From Flavobacterium cutihirudinis (lineage in GTDB: Bacteria; Bacteroidota; Bacteroidia; Flavobacteriales; Flavobacteriaceae): DNA of 64,000 nt. The stretch spans positions 802,354 to 866,353 of the forward strand of contig NZ_QRDQ01000008.1 in NCBI RefSeq assembly GCF_003385895.1. Direction: 5' to 3'. This document shows positions 62,137-64,000 of this stretch, piece after piece. The translations under genes were made by a program, and so were the position numbers. Each line of letters starts with the position of its first letter. Position 1 is the first letter of the stretch. Under the pieces are notes generated by a model. The model had not been told where the DNA came from and made no database searches. It saw nothing but the letters and a program-made list of their open reading frames with translations.

Positions 62137-62841
62137 ATGCGAATACTTTTTAGTTGTTTGTTTTTAGTTTCGTTTTTCAATGCATTTTCGCAGGAAGATG
62201 TTAAAGCAGAAATAAAACCAGTGGTTAAAATCGATTCCTTGTATCGTGAAGATCAGTTTTATTTTTCTGTAACTTATAATATGTTTACAGATCTTCCGGA
62301 TCATTTTAAACAAAATAAGTTTTCGCTTGGACTTTCTGGTGGTTTTGTTCGAGATATTCCACTTAATAAAAATAGAACTTATGCTATTGCTCCCGGAATT
62401 GGGTTGAGTTACCAGAATTATTATCAAAATCTGAATGTTTCCCTAGATGGAGCCGGAAAGGTTGTTTATGGTGTAAATGATTATGGTGAATTTGTTTCAA
62501 ATCGATACAAGCAATATTCTGTTGATGCTCCTATCGAATTTAGATGGCGTAACTCAACTTTTGAAAGTACTAAGTTTTGGAGGATATATTTGGGGGTAAA
62601 ATTTAGTTATGTGTTTTCATGCAGCTCTATTCTGGATGATGGCGAAACCAAATACAGAGTAAATAATAACCCTGATATTAATAAATTTCAGTACGGTCCG
62701 TATCTTTCAGCTGGTTATAATACCTGGAATATCTATATCTATTACGGTTTAAATCCGCTTTATAAATCTGCTACAACTTTGAGTGGAGAAAAAATTAATC
62801 TAAAAACGCTAAATGCGGGATTGATTTTTTACATCTTATAA
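62137..62841 (+). CDS. outer-membrane porin-like protein (PorT-like fold)
   Basis: A 234-residue protein from the ATG at 62137, where the signal peptide MRILFSCLFLVSFFNAFSQ starts (the frame opens at TTG 62107). Barrel-like strands follow (FYFSVTYNMFTDLP, FSLGLSGGFVRDIPL, YAIAPGIGLSYQNYYQN, YGPYLSAGYNTWNIYIYYGLN) and it ends TLNAGLIFYIL. It resembles PorT/porin-family barrels in length and pattern, but there is no evidence for a T9SS role. It is convergent with and overlaps the PAP2-like gene by 6 bases. Confidence 0.72.
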   Translation: MRILFSCLFLVSFFNAFSQEDVKAEIKPVVKIDSLYREDQFYFSVTYNMFTDLPDHFKQNKFSLGLSGGFVRDIPLNKNRTYAIAPGIGLSYQNYYQNLNVSLDGAGKVVYGVNDYGEFVSNRYKQYSVDAPIEFRWRNSTFESTKFWRIYLGVKFSYVFSCSSILDDGETKYRVNNNPDINKFQYGPYLSAGYNTWNIYIYYGLNPLYKSATTLSGEKINLKTLNAGLIFYIL

Positions 62842-63441
62842 CCATAAAAACAGAAACAAAAGTTGAGGTGCAACGCCAATTAATAATCCAAGAATTATTT
62901 CTTTTGGGGTATGCGCCTGCATTTCCAATCTTGAAGAAGCAACAACACCGGTCAAAAAGATTAAAAGAGCTGGCCAATACGGATTTTGCATTTGCAGATG
63001 TATGTTCAAACCTATAACAAACATGGCGAAACCACTAATGGCAACCATATGCAAACTTGCTTTGATTTTAAATAAAGAACAAACCAAAGCTAAAATGGTA
63101 CTGAATAATGCTGCCAGAAAAAAGAAATGAAGTTCCGGATAACGGCCAATTATAATGCTTCTTTTTACCAATAAAATATAGAGAAAACATTGCAGAATCA
63201 GCGGGATTTTACGTTGTGAAGTTTCATGAACCATTACTGAAGTTACATGTCCAGTAGATTTTAGCAGCAAATAGAAAAGCGTAGGTACTAAAATCGTAAT
63301 AATCAGGATTTGAAATAAAACAAAGTATTTTTCCTGATTGGTAAAGGCGTCACCTTTGCAAAAAAGATAAAATAAAGTGGCGTACATCGAGATAAAAATC
63401 GGATGTAATATATAGGAGAATAATGGCAATATCTTTTTCAA
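62836..63441 (-). CDS. PAP2-like integral membrane protein
   Basis: A 201-residue protein with about six hydrophobic helices. The C-terminal part LHMVAISGFAMFV and SSRLEMQAHTPKEIILGLLIG resembles the PAP2 phosphatase SGH and SRxxxxxHxxxD motifs, with the last Asp replaced by Glu (HTPKE). Whether it is catalytic is open. The first segment FSYILHPIFISMYATLFYLF is typical of a Bacteroidetes family of this kind. Function unknown; lipid phosphate metabolism possible. Confidence 0.65.
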   Translation of the reverse strand: MKKILPLFSYILHPIFISMYATLFYLFCKGDAFTNQEKYFVLFQILIITILVPTLFYLLLKSTGHVTSVMVHETSQRKIPLILQCFLYILLVKRSIIIGRYPELHFFFLAALFSTILALVCSLFKIKASLHMVAISGFAMFVIGLNIHLQMQNPYWPALLIFLTGVVASSRLEMQAHTPKEIILGLLIGVAPQLLFLFLWL

Positions 63442-63549
63442 AACGTGGTTATTTTATGGTCTAAAAACAAATATAATCAAATATAAATACGGATTGTCAA
63501 GCGGCCGTTTTTTTAAGAAAATAACAACTTTTTTCTACTATTAATGTTT

Positions 63550-63557
63550 TAAATTTG
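63550..63557 (+). promoter_or_regulatory. putative -7 box (TAAATTTG) of murF
   Basis: Matches TAnnTTTG, 18 bases upstream of the murF start. No TTG at the expected -33 position. Confidence 0.5.
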
Positions 63558-63575
63558 ACAAAAAGAATTTCTAAA

Positions 63576-64000
63576 ATGAGCATAAATCTAAAAAGTCTTA
63601 TCCCGGTTCTGGAAGCCAAATGGGTAGGTTCAGACGCAGATATCTTTGTTGATCATATTTCAATTGACAGCCGTTCACTGCAAAACGGATCTAAAACTTT
63701 GTTTATTGCCCTGTCAGGCGTTAATAATGATGCTCACTTATATATAGAAGAACTTATTGAAAAAGGAGTTCAAAATTTTGCCGTTCAATACATTCCCGAA
63801 AATGTAAAAGACAAAGCCAATTTTTTGGTGGTAAAAAACACTTTAAATGCATTGCAGCAATTTGCCGCTTACTACAGGAATTTATTCGATTTTCCTGTCA
63901 TCGGTTTAACCGGAAGCAACGGCAAAACAATCGTAAAAGAATGGTTTAATTTCTTGTTAAGTCCCGATTATAATATTATCAGAAGTCCTAAAAGCTATAA
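63576..64000 (+). CDS. murF: UDP-MurNAc-tripeptide:D-Ala-D-Ala ligase, 5' part
   Basis: Adds D-Ala-D-Ala to UDP-MurNAc-tripeptide in peptidoglycan synthesis (cytoplasm). The visible 141 residues show the Mur N-terminal domain (SIDSRSLQNGSKTLFIALSG) and the ATP-binding loop GLTGSNGKTIVKEW, then IRSPKSY at the window edge. In Bacteroidetes this gene is usually a fusion with alanine racemase (about 800 residues), but the C-terminal part is beyond the window. Confidence 0.9.
   Translation, partial: MSINLKSLIPVLEAKWVGSDADIFVDHISIDSRSLQNGSKTLFIALSGVNNDAHLYIEELIEKGVQNFAVQYIPENVKDKANFLVVKNTLNALQQFAAYYRNLFDFPVIGLTGSNGKTIVKEWFNFLLSPDYNIIRSPKSY

Noticed and set aside
62137-62841. SprT/PorT component of the type IX secretion system
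   Set aside because: The barrel pattern is similar, but no diagnostic motif or T9SS neighbour is present in the window.

Overview
The window looks like a chromosomal segment of a Flavobacterium-type member of the Bacteroidetes. The evidence is the low GC content, promoters of the form TTG-N17-23-TAnnTTTG instead of the usual -10/-35 boxes, a protein with SprB-like repeats and a type IX secretion (T9SS) sorting tail, a TonB receptor with a carboxypeptidase-like N-terminal domain, a DnaE with a fused proofreading exonuclease, a long Ala/Glu tail on ribosomal protein S16, and several homologues typical of Flavobacteriaceae. No species is claimed.

Layout. 1-3771: sucB (partial) and sucA, the E2 and E1 subunits of 2-oxoglutarate dehydrogenase. 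3890-6493: an outer-membrane protein, a lipoprotein, a small unknown protein and a polyprenyl synthetase. 6637-13682: a YceI protein and a TetR-controlled RND efflux operon (TolC, adaptor, permease); three identical-architecture inverted repeats (GGAAACT-N14-AGTTTCC) lie at the yceI and tetR promoters. 13790-30000: mostly single genes (Tet-type MFS exporter, T9SS cargo protein, retropepsin-like protease, sigma-like/TPR membrane protein, S41 peptidase, TatD, acyltransferase, asparaginase, MFS/LysR pair, tRNA-Ser, REP-associated transposase, SGNH hydrolase, DUF3050 protein, acyl-CoA dehydrogenase) and a TPR-AraC membrane regulator.

31600-40453 is the most distinctive part: a leader-peptide secretion locus. 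It has five small peptide genes (a tandem pair on the minus strand, three on the plus strand), a membrane protein joining a degenerate C39-like domain, a VKOR domain and a thioredoxin domain, a C39-peptidase ABC exporter, a HlyD adaptor and an S41 peptidase. The three plus-strand peptides carry 2, 6 and 4 cysteines, all even numbers, next to a putative disulfide-forming protein. Two of the peptide genes share a 5' leader that can fold as an H-type pseudoknot, with a compensatory base-pair change between copies.

40500-49325 holds housekeeping genes (tRNA methyltransferase, rimM, rpsP, RRM protein) and a leucine operon leuC-leuD-methyltransferase-leuA-leuB with a good promoter and an eight-codon leucine-rich ORF in front of leuC. 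49897-64000 holds dnaE, an outer-membrane protein, an oxidoreductase, a prolyl oligopeptidase, a TonB receptor with a His-rich neighbour, a porin-like protein, a PAP2-like membrane protein and the start of murF.

Intergenic DNA carries three classes of repeat: imperfect short-word arrays found only between co-oriented adjacent genes, long inverted elements with TGTCAT/ATGACA-like ends near gene ends, and REP palindromes (GTAGAGACGC...GCGTCTCTAC), two of which lie in frame inside the transposase gene.
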